Below are positions 36,528 through 45,902 of a stretch of DNA of 45,902 nt, piece by piece. A program made the position numbers and the translations under genes. Within the stretch, counting starts at the first letter, position 1; the number at the start of each line of letters is the position of its first letter. Source of the DNA: Acephala macrosclerotiorum (Eukaryota > Ascomycota > Leotiomycetes > Helotiales > Mollisiaceae); the NCBI GenBank assembly GCA_014904845.1, contig MU119563.1, positions 1 through 45,902 of the forward strand, given 5' to 3'. The notes under the pieces are model-generated. The model was not told the DNA's origin and ran no database searches. It was given only the letters and a program-made list of their open reading frames with translations.

Positions 36528-37190
36528 TTTACTAATATTCATAAATTTGACTCTTGTGGCGGAGTAATATTCCTTTGTAATAGTATTTATACATGGGCGA
36601 ACAAAGCCGATTAAATGTAAAATTGATTACGAAGTATATGTAAATTTTATTTTTTATAGTTTTTTTTTCTTTTTTTTTTGCAATTGAATTTGTATTAATA
36701 ATCGCACTCTCTTTTTAATTTATTACTTTTTTTTACTTTTTTATTTATTTTTTATTTTTTAAATATATTTTAAAAATAAAAATAATATTTTTATCGGAGA
36801 AAAATAATCGATTTTAATATATAAATATATTAAAAATCAAAATATTTAATTTTTTATTTTTTATTTTTTAACGTTTTATATTTTTAATATATTAATAATA
36901 TTAATTTAAAATATTTATAAAATTTATATAAAACTTATAAAATATATATATTATATAAAACTTATTAAATATTTATATATATATAATAAAAACTTTTATA
37001 TTTTAATCGATTTTTATAAATAAAAAAATTATTATAATGTATTCCAATGAAAATTAAATAACTTTATTAAAACCCCAAAAAAGATTAAATTTAATAAGTT
37101 TGAATATATATTTTCTTAACGTTAACGCTATATTCAATTGCCGTCCCTAATGCGAAGGCTTTTTCGTCCTTACTATTGTGCCTTTTCACA
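36528..37190. other. AT-rich spacer
   Basis: 36640-37090 is strongly AT-rich with C mostly in CpG, like the large block at the left, and is probably a small decayed repeat. No terminal repeats or gene seen. The flanks have ordinary composition. Confidence 0.6.
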
Positions 37191-39508
37191 CTACAATAGT
37201 TTGATAAGATCTTTCTCAGTTAACTTTACATCTTCAAAAATGAACCCACGAAAAGGTGTGTCCGGATACAACTCCCGCCTCGTATTCGCTGTAATTACAA
37301 AACAGCCAGTTCGAACATATTGGCCAGTCGATCTGGGGTCCTTCAGCTCTACAGTGAGTCCCATTATAGTCCGTTCTCGATCAAAAGAGAGCTCCTTCTT
37401 GACGACCAAACATAAAACATTCACATTGGTTTGGGGCATTCCGTCCGGTGTTTCGTCTGGGAACCATGTGCTTCGTGGAATAGTCGATCCTTCGTGTGCC
37501 AGACAATAGCCATCTCCGTTCCTAACTGCCACGGCTGGGACAATTTTACCTTGAATAGGTAAAACTGCGGACTCAAGGGCGCCAAATGGATATTCCTTGT
37601 TCACCAATTCGATTTGTGCTTCGTGAACCTCACATAGCTGTTTCCCTTCAAGCGCAGCATCCGATGCTTCTCCACTTCGCAGCCCTAGCTGAACTTCTCC
37701 ATCAAGAGATGCCCATGACCAACTCGGTGCTCGCCATTTTTTCGCCCGTGTGGCTGTTCCATCCGTTTTCCAAAGCAAGCCGTCACTGATGTCACTTCTC
37801 CAGAGGCCCGCAAGATACCTGTCATCTTCTTCCACCCAGAATTCGGCATATTGTTGAGCGATACCTGACAGGGCGATGAGCTTATCGCCGCTCTTAGTGA
37901 GCTGCTTTGTTGAATATTCCCCAACAATGCCGTACCACGACGAGAGTCGATGACGGAGCTGCATGTCACTTGAAAGCCCATCTGTTGCTAATTTGTTTTT
38001 GCCATGGTCCAGGGTATGCAGCCGCACCGGATCGTTGATGGTAAGATATGCTGGATACGTCTCACAAGCCGTCATTTCATCGCATTCCCAGAACAATTGC
38101 TCTGACCCGAAATGAAGCATGCGAGGAGTGAGAAATCACTCTTGAAACACCCAGCCCCTTTGAAGCAGTGGCTGGGCTAGGAGATTCCGTTCAAGAAATT
38201 TTTTCTCGACAAGGTAGTAAGGTTGGTAATACTGCTCGTGCGTCTTGCAGTCTGGTTTCGCTAAAACCGGTCGACGAACTTTCCCATAATCTCGTTCCCG
38301 AAAACACCCCATGGTCCCATCAGAGGCCCCTGTTGCTCCAATATTGAGGAATGAATGAAAATATACCTTTCCCATTGTTGATGATTCGTGTTGCCAATCC
38401 GCTTCTGCCATATTGCCGCTTTGGATTATGCATAGGGAGTCGATCCACAGATACCTAATTCCAAGTTTGAGCGTAATTACAACTGCGTCTTGGAAAGTCT
38501 TTGGCAGATCATGAAGCGAAATTCCCTGTCGAAAGCGCTCTAGATTATCCGTGGTGAGATTGAGGAATGAGGCCTTTCCCCAACAATGACTGAGTGTCAT
38601 GTACTCCCCGCTGGGGCGGTCGTCGGCTCTCAATATCAACCGCAGGTTGTCATGAGATCCAGTCGGAGGACAGAGGTCTAGAAGGCGAGTAGGGTGCCAC
38701 TCCTTCCTAATCTCTTCCCGCCTCTCGCGGCATTTAGTATGATTTGTTGAACACTCGTCTAGCCACTCAAGAGCCTTGGACCAGCTTGTATCGTCACCTG
38801 TATTATTACTTAGAGAGAAACGGTGACGATAATAATCTACCACGAAAGCGCCGTTCGGCTTATCCTCTGTGTCGATGCCCTTAACACTAAGGGCAATTTT
38901 CGGTCTGCTGCTGTCAGAGTTGTTCGAGGGTTCGCAGAACGGACAGTATTGAGATTTTTCGGTGCGACCAGTGCGAAGGAATTTTTGTTCAGTGTCGCCC
39001 ACCAAAAAATATCTCATAGAGGCATCAGGTGGCTGGTTGAGGTTCACGGGCGACAGTAGGAATGTCAAGTCGTCGTTGGACTGAAGTCTACTGCCGGTTA
39101 CGCCTGCAAACTGCCACAAGATCCTAAGCCTATTTCGTAGCGCTATAGTCTTGTTAGCCGAGTAAACTATAAGTACCCAGCAAAGTAGGTATAGAGTTTT
39201 AAAGAATTACACTTACTAAGCCCCAAAGAAGGCCCACCGCCACCGGAGATACCAGACACATCTACCGCAAACGCAAGTATAAGTTCCTTCGGCTCTCTGT
39301 TTTCTTTGATTGAAGACATCCAGTCCTTGTGGATAACGTGAAGGTCCGAACCGGGGTTTTTGACAGCCTCTGCAAAGATAGAACAAATAATGCAATAGCG
39401 TAATACTCCTGAAAGATAGATCTGATCGAATGATGTTTGAAACGCAATCGAGTCATCACTCATCGGTAGCGTCTGACTCAGCATGTGGATGCAAGTGCCA
39501 CAGAGCAT
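37191..39508 (-). pseudogene. HET-domain protein with one in-frame stop
   Basis: Exon 1 39508-39217, intron 39216-39143 (GTAAGT...ACTATAG), exon 2 39142-37191; 748 codons in one frame. The N-terminus MLCGTCIHML with paired Cys is common in this family. HET domain (PF06985 type): YMTLSHCWGKASFLNLTTDN, GISLHDLPKTFQDAVVI, LGIRYLWIDSLCIIQSG, DWQHESSTMGKVYFHSFLNI and QRGWVFQE. Codon 433 is TGA (38136-38138), and the same frame continues FLTPRMLHFGSEQLFWECDE with LSSWYGIVGEYSTKQLT and RAPSWSWASLDG, usual for the C-terminal half. CGA (Arg) to TGA by one C-to-T change explains it, as relatives read FQER. HET proteins trigger programmed cell death in vegetative incompatibility. A 432-residue product keeping most of the HET domain might still be made. 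Confidence 0.92.
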
Positions 39509-39593
39509 GGTGTGTGGGGGGAAAGGATTGTGGTCTGCATGTTCGGTGAGTAGTTAGATTAGTACTCGGTTCAATATATGATCAAACAAAGGG

Positions 39594-40013
39594 TCACCAA
39601 CCCGGACGTGGTATCAACCGAGCAGTACTAATACTATCCAACCCTGGCTGACTCGTAAGTTCTCCCTGCACCTGCTGTTCAGTCTGCCCCTGAAGCTTCC
39701 TAGCCAACATCGTGTCTAGGATTTCTATGCGCCGTTCGCGGTGTGGATGGTCACGTGGGGTCGCTGCCATCCATAAGTCGGCTGACAGAATTGCTCGTTC
39801 AAGGATTCGGGTGGACGCTGTCCTCGTGAAGATGAGGAAACATGCGTAAATACAAAGTTCGATGTCTGAATCATTTTCGGCGCTCCTGTAAAAGTCGGGA
39901 GAGTTGTGAAGGTTGACAAAGTCACCTAGGTCTTCAGTGCTCATTTCATTGAAAATGACTGCTGTGTCTGGGTCAACCTCGAATACATCCATACTAATAC
40001 TAGTAGTAGACAT
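39594..40013 (-). CDS. Small TPR-like hypothetical protein
   Basis: 139 codons from ATG 40013. Acidic start, then LERAILSADLWMAATPRDHP followed by RERRIEILDTMLARKL. This resembles the repeats (LERAI...A..AV.ATP.DHP.R..RL..L) of fungal TPR proteins often found with NACHT or HET-type incompatibility proteins. Only about one such unit is present, so it may be a short stand-alone protein, the first exon of something longer, or a relic. It lies 85 bp upstream of the HET gene on the same strand, with a minisatellite 32-137 bp before its start. Confidence 0.5.
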   Translation of the reverse strand: MSTTSISMDVFEVDPDTAVIFNEMSTEDLGDFVNLHNSPDFYRSAENDSDIELCIYACFLIFTRTASTRILERAILSADLWMAATPRDHPHRERRIEILDTMLARKLQGQTEQQVQGELTSQPGLDSISTARLIPRPGW

Positions 40014-40044
40014 TTCCCAAAGTAGTAGAAGGCAGGTTTGACGT

Positions 40045-40150
40045 GAAGTGATTTTGATGCGAAGTGATTCTGATGCGAAGTGATTCTGATGCGAAGTGAT
40101 TCTGATGCGAAGTGATTCTGATGCGAAGTGATTCTGATGCGAAATGATTC
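40045..40150 (+). repeat. 16-bp minisatellite, about 6.6 copies
   Basis: Unit GAAGTGATTCTGATGC at 40045 (with one T change), 40061, 40077, 40093, 40109, 40125 and a partial GAAATGATTC at 40141. Copies 2-6 are identical. Lies in the presumed promoter or leader of the gene starting at 40013. Confidence 0.95.
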
Positions 40151-40967
40151 TTTAAGGGCTCCGCTCCCTGACTGATATTCTGTGATGTGATTTTTGCAGT
40201 GATAATAATAGTATGCGCATTAAGTAGGCAGCAGGTCCTAATAGATACCTACCTATCCGCAAAAAAAATTCGATTGTCGCTAATATGTTAAGACGAGGCG
40301 GTATTGGGCCGCAATCGCAGTATTTCGCCTTAGGCAGCGGCGATATCGTGTCGGGCTCTTATTCGTAGGTGACAACAACATCGTCACCCAATTTGATAAG
40401 GAGTATCCTTATTCGTGGGGCCCTACCCTTTTCAAAGGATACTTTTAAGCCTATGGTATAGGCGCCGGATCTGCAGCCGTAGCTGCCGAACAACGGGAGC
40501 GATAGAGCTCTTGGGTGACCTCGGCAGGCTCATCCAAATTTCAAGTTGTGATACGATAGAGCCATTTGCTTTCTTCGGTATTCTTGCGATTCTTGGGCTA
40601 GGTGGGAAACCGTCCGACAGCTGTGCAAGATAAGCGATGCACCAAAGTCCAAACGTATAGTACATTCATAGGCCTCCAATCAAGCTTGAAGTGACTTGGT
40701 TTTGAGCAATTGAGATTGTGTCCAAATTCTGTAAGGAGCATCTAGGGCCTTTCCTAATGTACGTCCAGTTTGGGGACAATTTCCTCGCATTCTTGCGATG
40801 CCGTAGGAGTTCCAGCTGCTGCGGTCACACTGATTTGAACTGCAATGCTCTAGTATGTAAGTCCGCTTTGTTGAACGTAGGACTATGTCTATCTTTCCAT
40901 GATTATACACTTTTAACATCTCGCAGCTCTGCAAGAATTGTCCGACAAGCCGTCGAACTTCGAAAGT
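40151..40967. other. Spacer between TPR-like gene and ADE12; no gene recognised
   Basis: Ordinary composition. Minus-strand frames at 40432-40665 and 40680-40934 resemble no family, and the right part is the 3' flank of ADE12. May contain old gene debris. Confidence 0.4.
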
Positions 40968-43019
40968 CTATTTTGTGATCATGTCTTCTCTTTTTGGTCC
41001 TGTTTCGAGCATTCAATATCAATCAATACAGGGTTCTTGGGAGATTACTTACCAACACCTATGTACTTAACCTTCACGCCAACAAACTTCTCAATGAAAT
41101 CCTGTAGTAGAATCAGTATGCTTCTTTCTTAGGTTTCGGGAATAAAGCTGAATGTCCCAGGAGGTTTGGGACATGCATGTGTCAGCTCCGAGAAGGTAGA
41201 CGTACGATATATTCGCGACACTGGTTCCCTGGTCAGTATGTATATTCATTGGAAGCTCATAGTGAGAAAATACTCACAGCAAGTGGTAAATCGTAGAAGC
41301 TACGACATTGTCCAATAGGCTTGAGCCAGCCCTGAAATTCCTTATAAATCGGTTCCAATTCCTCAAGTTTCTTCAGATCCGCTGGGAATCCTTCAATCTC
41401 TTGTTTCGATTCCGGATCCCTATAGCCAACAGCGACCTTTATGCTAGGGAAGGAGTCCAGGATGTCTAACTTTGTTATATTGAGTGACGTGCTGGAAATA
41501 CGAGTTAGCGTTTTTATCCGGAGTGTATTGTACAGCACTAGTTGGAACATCATCGAATGTGGGTGAGTAGAAAGAAATTGGTTGTTCTTACTATGAGTTC
41601 ACAGCGGCGCTGTACTTTACGACGTGCAGGTCCAACCATCCACATCTCCTCTTGCGGCCTGTGGTAACTCCAAATTCCCTACCAATCGTCTGAAGCTTCT
41701 CACCCCATTCGTCGGAAATCTCGGTTGGAAATGGGCCGCCACCTACACTATAATCTGGATCAGCAGGCATAAAGCAACGGATGGAGATAGCAGATTACCG
41801 AGTGGTATAGGCTTTGACGACACCGTAAACATTTTCGACATCTAGTAAAGTTGAGCATCCAGACAGGCTACATTCAAAGGGGCCACTCACTTCTAGGATT
41901 CAAACCGCTAAGACCGGTGAAGACTGGCAACGAATTAGTATAATGAGCCATTTTAGTTTGTGAGAGAAGAAATAGCTATTGTGTAAGGAATAAGACTCAC
42001 CACCTCCTAAACCAGTGTTACTAGATGTCGCGAATGGGTATGTACCGGCGTCGATATCCAGCATGATCGCGTTGGCGCCTGTTGTTCAAGACCGAAAGTT
42101 AGCATGCCTCATTTTATACAGAAGGTGCCGAGTAAAATGTTCCAGGAGTGCTGGGACATTAAGACGCTGGAAATAAAGAACAAAAATGCTCCGAGAACGG
42201 GGACTTACCCTCAATGAGCATCGGTATCTTGGACGCTTGCGCACTGACAAGGAGGGGAAGCTGATCGACTACTAGAGGAGCCAATTCTGCTCGATAGTCT
42301 CGAAATCTTTGTATTTCTTCTTCCGGATCGTATTGTAGCAGATCTCCAAAACGTTTCTTCAAACCCGCAGCAAGCTTCCTGACTTTGTCCTCGAATAGTT
42401 CCTCATTGAAGATGTCCGAAATCCTGACACCACTTCTCGACGCTTTCGTACTATAACAAGGTCCGATTCCCTTCCCTATTGCTCAAGAAGTCAGCATGCG
42501 TCTTTAGTACGTTTGGGGAGAAGGTTGTTGAAATAGCCCAGAAGACTGGGACAATGAGAGTCGGGAGTAGGTTTGAATCTCAGGACTCTGGAAACAACGG
42601 GGAACGGAATTATGTCTGCGAGCTGACGTACCTGTTGTGCCAATCTTGCCTTCTCCCAACTCAGCTTCTTCGAGCCCATCGACTTTCTGGTGAAGATCAA
42701 GAACGACATGAGCCCTGTCGCTGATGAACAATCTCTCTCTGGCTTTCGGCAGATCCTTCGCCTCCAGGTCAGATAGCTCTTTGAGAAGCCCTGGGATGTG
42801 TATCACGCAACCTGATCCGATGAGGTTTGTAGCGCTCGGGTTCAGCAAGCCGCTGGGGAGGATGTGAAAATCGTAGGTTATACCATTGGCGACGATTGTA
42901 TGCCCAGCATTGTTTCCACCTTGTGCACGAGCACAGAGCTTTACATCAGGGCAGAGAATGTCCACCAGCTTGCCCTTCCCTTCATCGCCCCATTGCGCTC
43001 CTAGTACAATGGTCGCCAT
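40968..43019 (-). CDS. ADE12: Adenylosuccinate synthetase
   Basis: Makes adenylosuccinate from IMP, aspartate and GTP, the first step from IMP to AMP, in the cytosol. Ten exons: 43019-42632, 42475-42209, 42078-42001, 41923-41891, 41841-41799, 41747-41592, 41491-41278, 41220-41206, 41101-41053 and 40999-40968. They sum to 1,275 nt, 424 residues plus stop, a normal length, with every phase consistent. Marks: [20 protein letters not shown] (P-loop and catalytic Asp), NNAGHTIV (catalytic His), [70 protein letters not shown], and tail [25 protein letters not shown]. An upstream ATG at 43034 would add five residues. Exon 8 is only 15 nt. No lesion seen, in contrast to the genes at 26662-39508. Confidence 0.95.
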
Positions 43020-43134
43020 GTGTGTGTGGAACACGTATGAGTCGCTGGCGTCGGGGCTGGGGTTTTGCGTGTCGCAGAGGGTGATCTTGAGGAAGAGTTT
43101 GAGTTGCGGCGAAATGCGCCGTAGAAGAACTGTA

Positions 43135-43445
43135 TAGTGGGGTTTGGTGGGGTTTTTGTGATTAAGAAAACTCGTCCAACGCTAGCATTTTAGCGCCACT
43201 TTTCAGCCATTTAAAAGGTTAAGATACCTCGCTTATAGTATTTAATAATTCAGTTACAATAATCCTCAGAAATTAAATATATAAGTAAAGCAAAGTATAG
43301 TTTATACATCGATAAATATTATTCTTTTTTCCAATTTCTCTTACCTTGCTGTAGTGGAAAGTTTCCTCTACTATTAAGATTTCGCGATAAAATACTAGCG
43401 TTGGACAAGTTTTCTTAATTATAAAAACCCCGCCAAACCCCACTA
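43135..43445. mobile_element. Short inverted-repeat element (MITE) upstream of ADE12
   Basis: 311 bp with ends TAGTGGGGTTTGG(T/C)GGGG matched in inverted orientation. The arms pair for about 65-70 bp (including AACGCTAG(C/T)ATTTTA), with differences mostly transitions. TA lies outside each end (43133-43134 and 43446-43447; TATA makes the exact edge ambiguous by 2 bp), as for Tc1/mariner-derived MITEs. No coding capacity. Its right-hand end is about 115 bp before the ADE12 start codon in gene direction. Confidence 0.75.
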
Positions 43446-43447
43446 TA

Positions 43448-43905
43448 CGGTTCTTACGGTATTTATAAATACATTCGATTCCATCGAGAACCTGCCCACC
43501 GTTGCCGAAGTAGCAGAAGGCTGCCAAAATGGTCTTTGATAGATTCAAATCTGTCAACCAAGTTGGCATAAAATTCACGTGGGATATCTTTGAACAAGAG
43601 AGGAATACTGAACCGTACGACCCTTTCATGATGACATCCAAGCACCAACAAAGTTGGTGGTTCTTCCAAACAGAGCTGGAAAGTGTTCTTCACCTCTATT
43701 GCCTTTCATGGAGGTAGAATGGCACTCGAGGGCGCTCAAAAGGGTCATATCATATATATCCTTGGATGGGAAAGGTTGCGCACTTGCTGCACTTCGCATT
43801 CTCCAATCCGGCACCCATGAAGGAAGTCCGGCATGGTCTCCGATGTTCCCTAGCTCATTGGCTTGGAAGAGCAGTCGGCAATTACAATCTTTCCGCAGTT
43901 GGTAA
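43448..43905 (-). pseudogene. HET-protein relic
   Basis: The minus strand reads LLFQANELGNIGDHAG and then LPSWVPDWRMR, the (L)PSWVPDW signature found downstream of the HET domain in fungal HET proteins. After that come a stop near 43626 and, in another frame, about 75 codons (43463-43693) without clear match. There is no HET domain and no start. The two MITE-like elements lie directly on each side. Alternative: an unrelated short gene. Confidence 0.5.
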
Positions 43906-43941
43906 ATCGTAAATTCGGTATAGACCTTCTCCCATGGCTTA

Positions 43942-44224
43942 CGAGCCTGGGATCAAAAGTCTGTGCTTTTCAGGGCTTTTCAGGGCTTTTCGCTAACAAA
44001 TGAACGCTGAAACTGAATATCGACTTTTGAATCAAAATATAAATATACTTAATTAATTTGTAAAAAGATACTTTAGCTTTTGTCAAATAATAAACTATAG
44101 TCTTAAAAGATTTTAATTTGTAGTTGTTTTATACTTTTTAAGTAACGGCATAGACTTTGAAGTTCTTCGCGAAAAAGTAGCCTGAAAATAGCCTGAAAAG
44201 CACAGACTTATGATCCCAGGCTCG
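43942..44224. mobile_element. MITE with TTA target duplication
   Basis: 283 bp. The ends CGAGCCTGGGATCA(A/T)AAG recur inverted, with arms of about 50 bp (CTGTGCTTTTCAGG shared) and an AT-rich centre. TTA flanks both sides (43939-43941 and 44225-44227), matching the TWA target of PIF/Harbinger (Tourist-like) elements. The left arm carries CTTTTCAGGG twice in tandem. No coding capacity. Confidence 0.75.
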
Positions 44225-44227
44225 TTA

Positions 44228-45902
44228 GTGTAATCAGTCTGCAGTATATCTGCGTTGCCGTCTGATGCGAAGCCAGTATGCGAGAAAATCATGTCTCCGG
44301 CATCGGTCACCCACCCCAAGGCCGAGCCGAGCCGATACCAACACGAGCGAAGTATACATCTGAATATGTTGAATAGGGACTTATTTTGGGGTTACTGCGT
44401 ATCCCTTCGTTAAACAGGCCAACTCAGTCATCAGAACTCAATCTATCAATTTGGACGCGATCTCTCAATGACCTTCACAGTTCAACTTCTTGTTGACACA
44501 GACGGGGTTATCCCTCTCAAATTAAACCAGCATGTATTCAAAGTCTTGTCAAACGGAGGTGCCTGTGAGTGATCAATTGGATTCCTTGAAGCTTTATTTA
44601 ACAGTGCGAATGCCCTCTTTTATCATGTCCTGCCGATCATCATTTAAAGAGTGGGGGCATCGACCCCTGACTTCGACAAGTCTGATATCCTCATTTCAGC
44701 GTGACATCTAAACCTAAGACTCACCTATGTGGTGTGAATGACTGGCATTCTCCTTACCCACACCAACATCTGTGAATTATCTTCAGCGCAGTAAATCCCA
44801 CTCCACAATTCGATTCCAGAATCTTCTATAAATTCCAGCTCTGGGTCTCTTGAGCTCCCACTTTCTTCATCAACAGCTGGTTATCACGCATCAATCCTAA
44901 CGTTGAAAGAATCTGTTTCGGTCTGGAAAGGTGAGCAAGGCTGCTTTATCGGCATTACTGGGTGAGCTAAGGTGAGTGGGGTGCAGCGGCAGGTGAGTAC
45001 GGGTGAGTACGGGTGAGCATAGGTGAGCATGGTTGAGCATGGTGAGCTCAAGCGAGAGAAAGCGGGGGCTTGTTTCGACTCCTCGGCTACAGTTACTGCT
45101 ATCCAAGCTAAAATTAGACGATTGTGCAAGGATTGCTAAGGAGCCCAAGTCGAACCCCGCTCCTGCAGTTGCACGCGACCCGATTTTCAGCCTCATAATT
45201 TACCGAATGTCAAAATTCAACGACATTCGTGCGAATAACCTCAATTTTTTTTTAATACAATGACAAAACACTACGAATAATTGGACTCGTTATAGGTTTG
45301 CTTTCCGCATTCTACGATTTAAGCAAATCAAGAAACAATTATTCCAATCGCAATTCGCGTCAAGTAAGGGCAGTATAACTTTCAATGATCACGTTTGGTA
45401 ACACATCATCCAGGATCACCGAATATCGGCCTAGCATACCGCCATAACGGCACCAAGTATTGCAGCGGATACGATAGCTAGCATGCTTAAGCTTCGTGGA
45501 AGCCATGAAAATGTGAAGTTGCATGAAGGACATGGTACATACCAAGGCCTCTCTCGAGGCGAGACAAGGCAGATTCATCTCGTGCATTACGTGGACCGAA
45601 AGCCGATGGCTTCGATAGCTGTTGACTCCCATGCTATTTTTGCGGCGTGCAAGTTATGACGGGAAACTGTTGGAGCATGGTTTAAGCTACCAATGAAGAA
45701 TCAAGAGAATCATACAAACAAGCAAAAGGTGGGATTGTATCGTCGCAAGCTGCGCTGATACAAAGGCATGACTCCTGAGCATTGAGACATTCATGCAATG
45801 CGTGGCAGGGCAGAATCATGTTGGTTGCATGTTTGCAACAGGAACAGCCACCGAAGGACAGACGGCCTGATGCTCCTTCCCAGGACTTCGATGTTCATGC
45901 GG
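44228..45902. other. 1.7-kb terminal region, no confident gene
   Basis: Ordinary composition. A possible first exon on + (ATG near 44468, MTFTVQLLVDTDGVIPLKL, then GTGAGT at 44571) matches no family I know, and no following exon is clear. A TATA-like TCTATAAATT lies at about 44825. A 90-codon minus frame at 45360-45632 is unrecognised. The window end may cut a gene. Confidence 0.4.
44961..45050 (+). repeat. 10-bp tandem repeat (GGTGAGTACG-like)
   Basis: Units of GGTGAG plus four bases at 44961, 44971, 44992, 45002, 45012 and 45022, then two altered units to about 45050. Several units resemble 5' splice sites (GGTGAGTA), which may mislead gene finders. Confidence 0.85.

Noticed and set aside
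38136..39119. Two separate HET genes split at 38136
   Set aside because: Both parts are in the same frame, separated only by TGA and five codons that match family sequence; one gene with one stop is simpler.
39143..39150. HET intron 1 acceptor at CAAG (39150)
   Set aside because: Puts exon 2 out of frame; the next AG (ACTATAG, 39143) keeps the frame.
41045..41056. ADE12 ending at GGT AAG TAA (41045)
   Set aside because: GTAAGT is a splice donor there; splicing to 40999 gives the family-typical GPKREDMI tail and a total length divisible by three.
44961..45050. Cluster of splice-donor-like GGTGAGTA sites as real introns
   Set aside because: They are units of a 10-bp tandem repeat.

Overview
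This window reads as nuclear DNA of a filamentous ascomycete (Pezizomycotina, possibly Leotiomycetes; the class is a guess). Three things point there. Genes carry many short GT-AG introns (48-156 bp). The families are typical of these fungi (HET-domain proteins, P450, FAD monooxygenase, MFS). Long AT-rich blocks carry the transition decay expected of repeat-induced point mutation (RIP). I see no rRNA, tRNA, CRISPR array or bacterial-style gene.

Layout. 1-14150 is an almost pure A/T block in which surviving C and G sit mostly in CpG pairs. 13015-15309 is repeated exactly at 15320-17614 across a 10-N gap, probably an unmerged contig overlap. Each copy holds a broken small secreted-protein-like gene and part of a large foldback element, which is complete at 17316-18003. 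A nearly intact secreted carboxylesterase lies at 18940-20704 (-). Next is a partial copy of the ribosome-biogenesis gene BMS1 (-), split by a 3.5-kb decayed hAT-like transposon (22679-26224) with an 8-bp target duplication.

From 26662 to 36527 there is a group of catabolic-type genes, all damaged: a P450 (-) cut just after its haem loop and joined to the BMS1 fragment, a salicylate-hydroxylase-like FAD monooxygenase (+), an MFS transporter fragment (+), an aldehyde dehydrogenase (-) and an ACMSD-like amidohydrolase (+). P450/monooxygenase and aldehyde dehydrogenase/amidohydrolase are arranged head-to-head with 0.4-0.6 kb between them. Together the families would suit degradation of an aromatic compound (hydroxylation, ring-fission product decarboxylation, semialdehyde oxidation, transport). 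Each member now has a stop, frameshift, lost splice donor or truncation.

From 37191 on come a HET-domain gene with one in-frame stop, a small TPR-like gene with a 16-bp minisatellite upstream, an intact ten-exon adenylosuccinate synthetase (ADE12-type) gene with a 15-nt microexon, two short inverted-repeat elements flanking a second HET relic, and about 1.7 kb in which I recognise no gene. The main story is a gene group decaying at the edge of RIP-degraded transposon DNA beside one intact housekeeping gene. Some single-base indels could be draft-assembly errors. The substitutions (stops, splice-donor change) are harder to explain that way.
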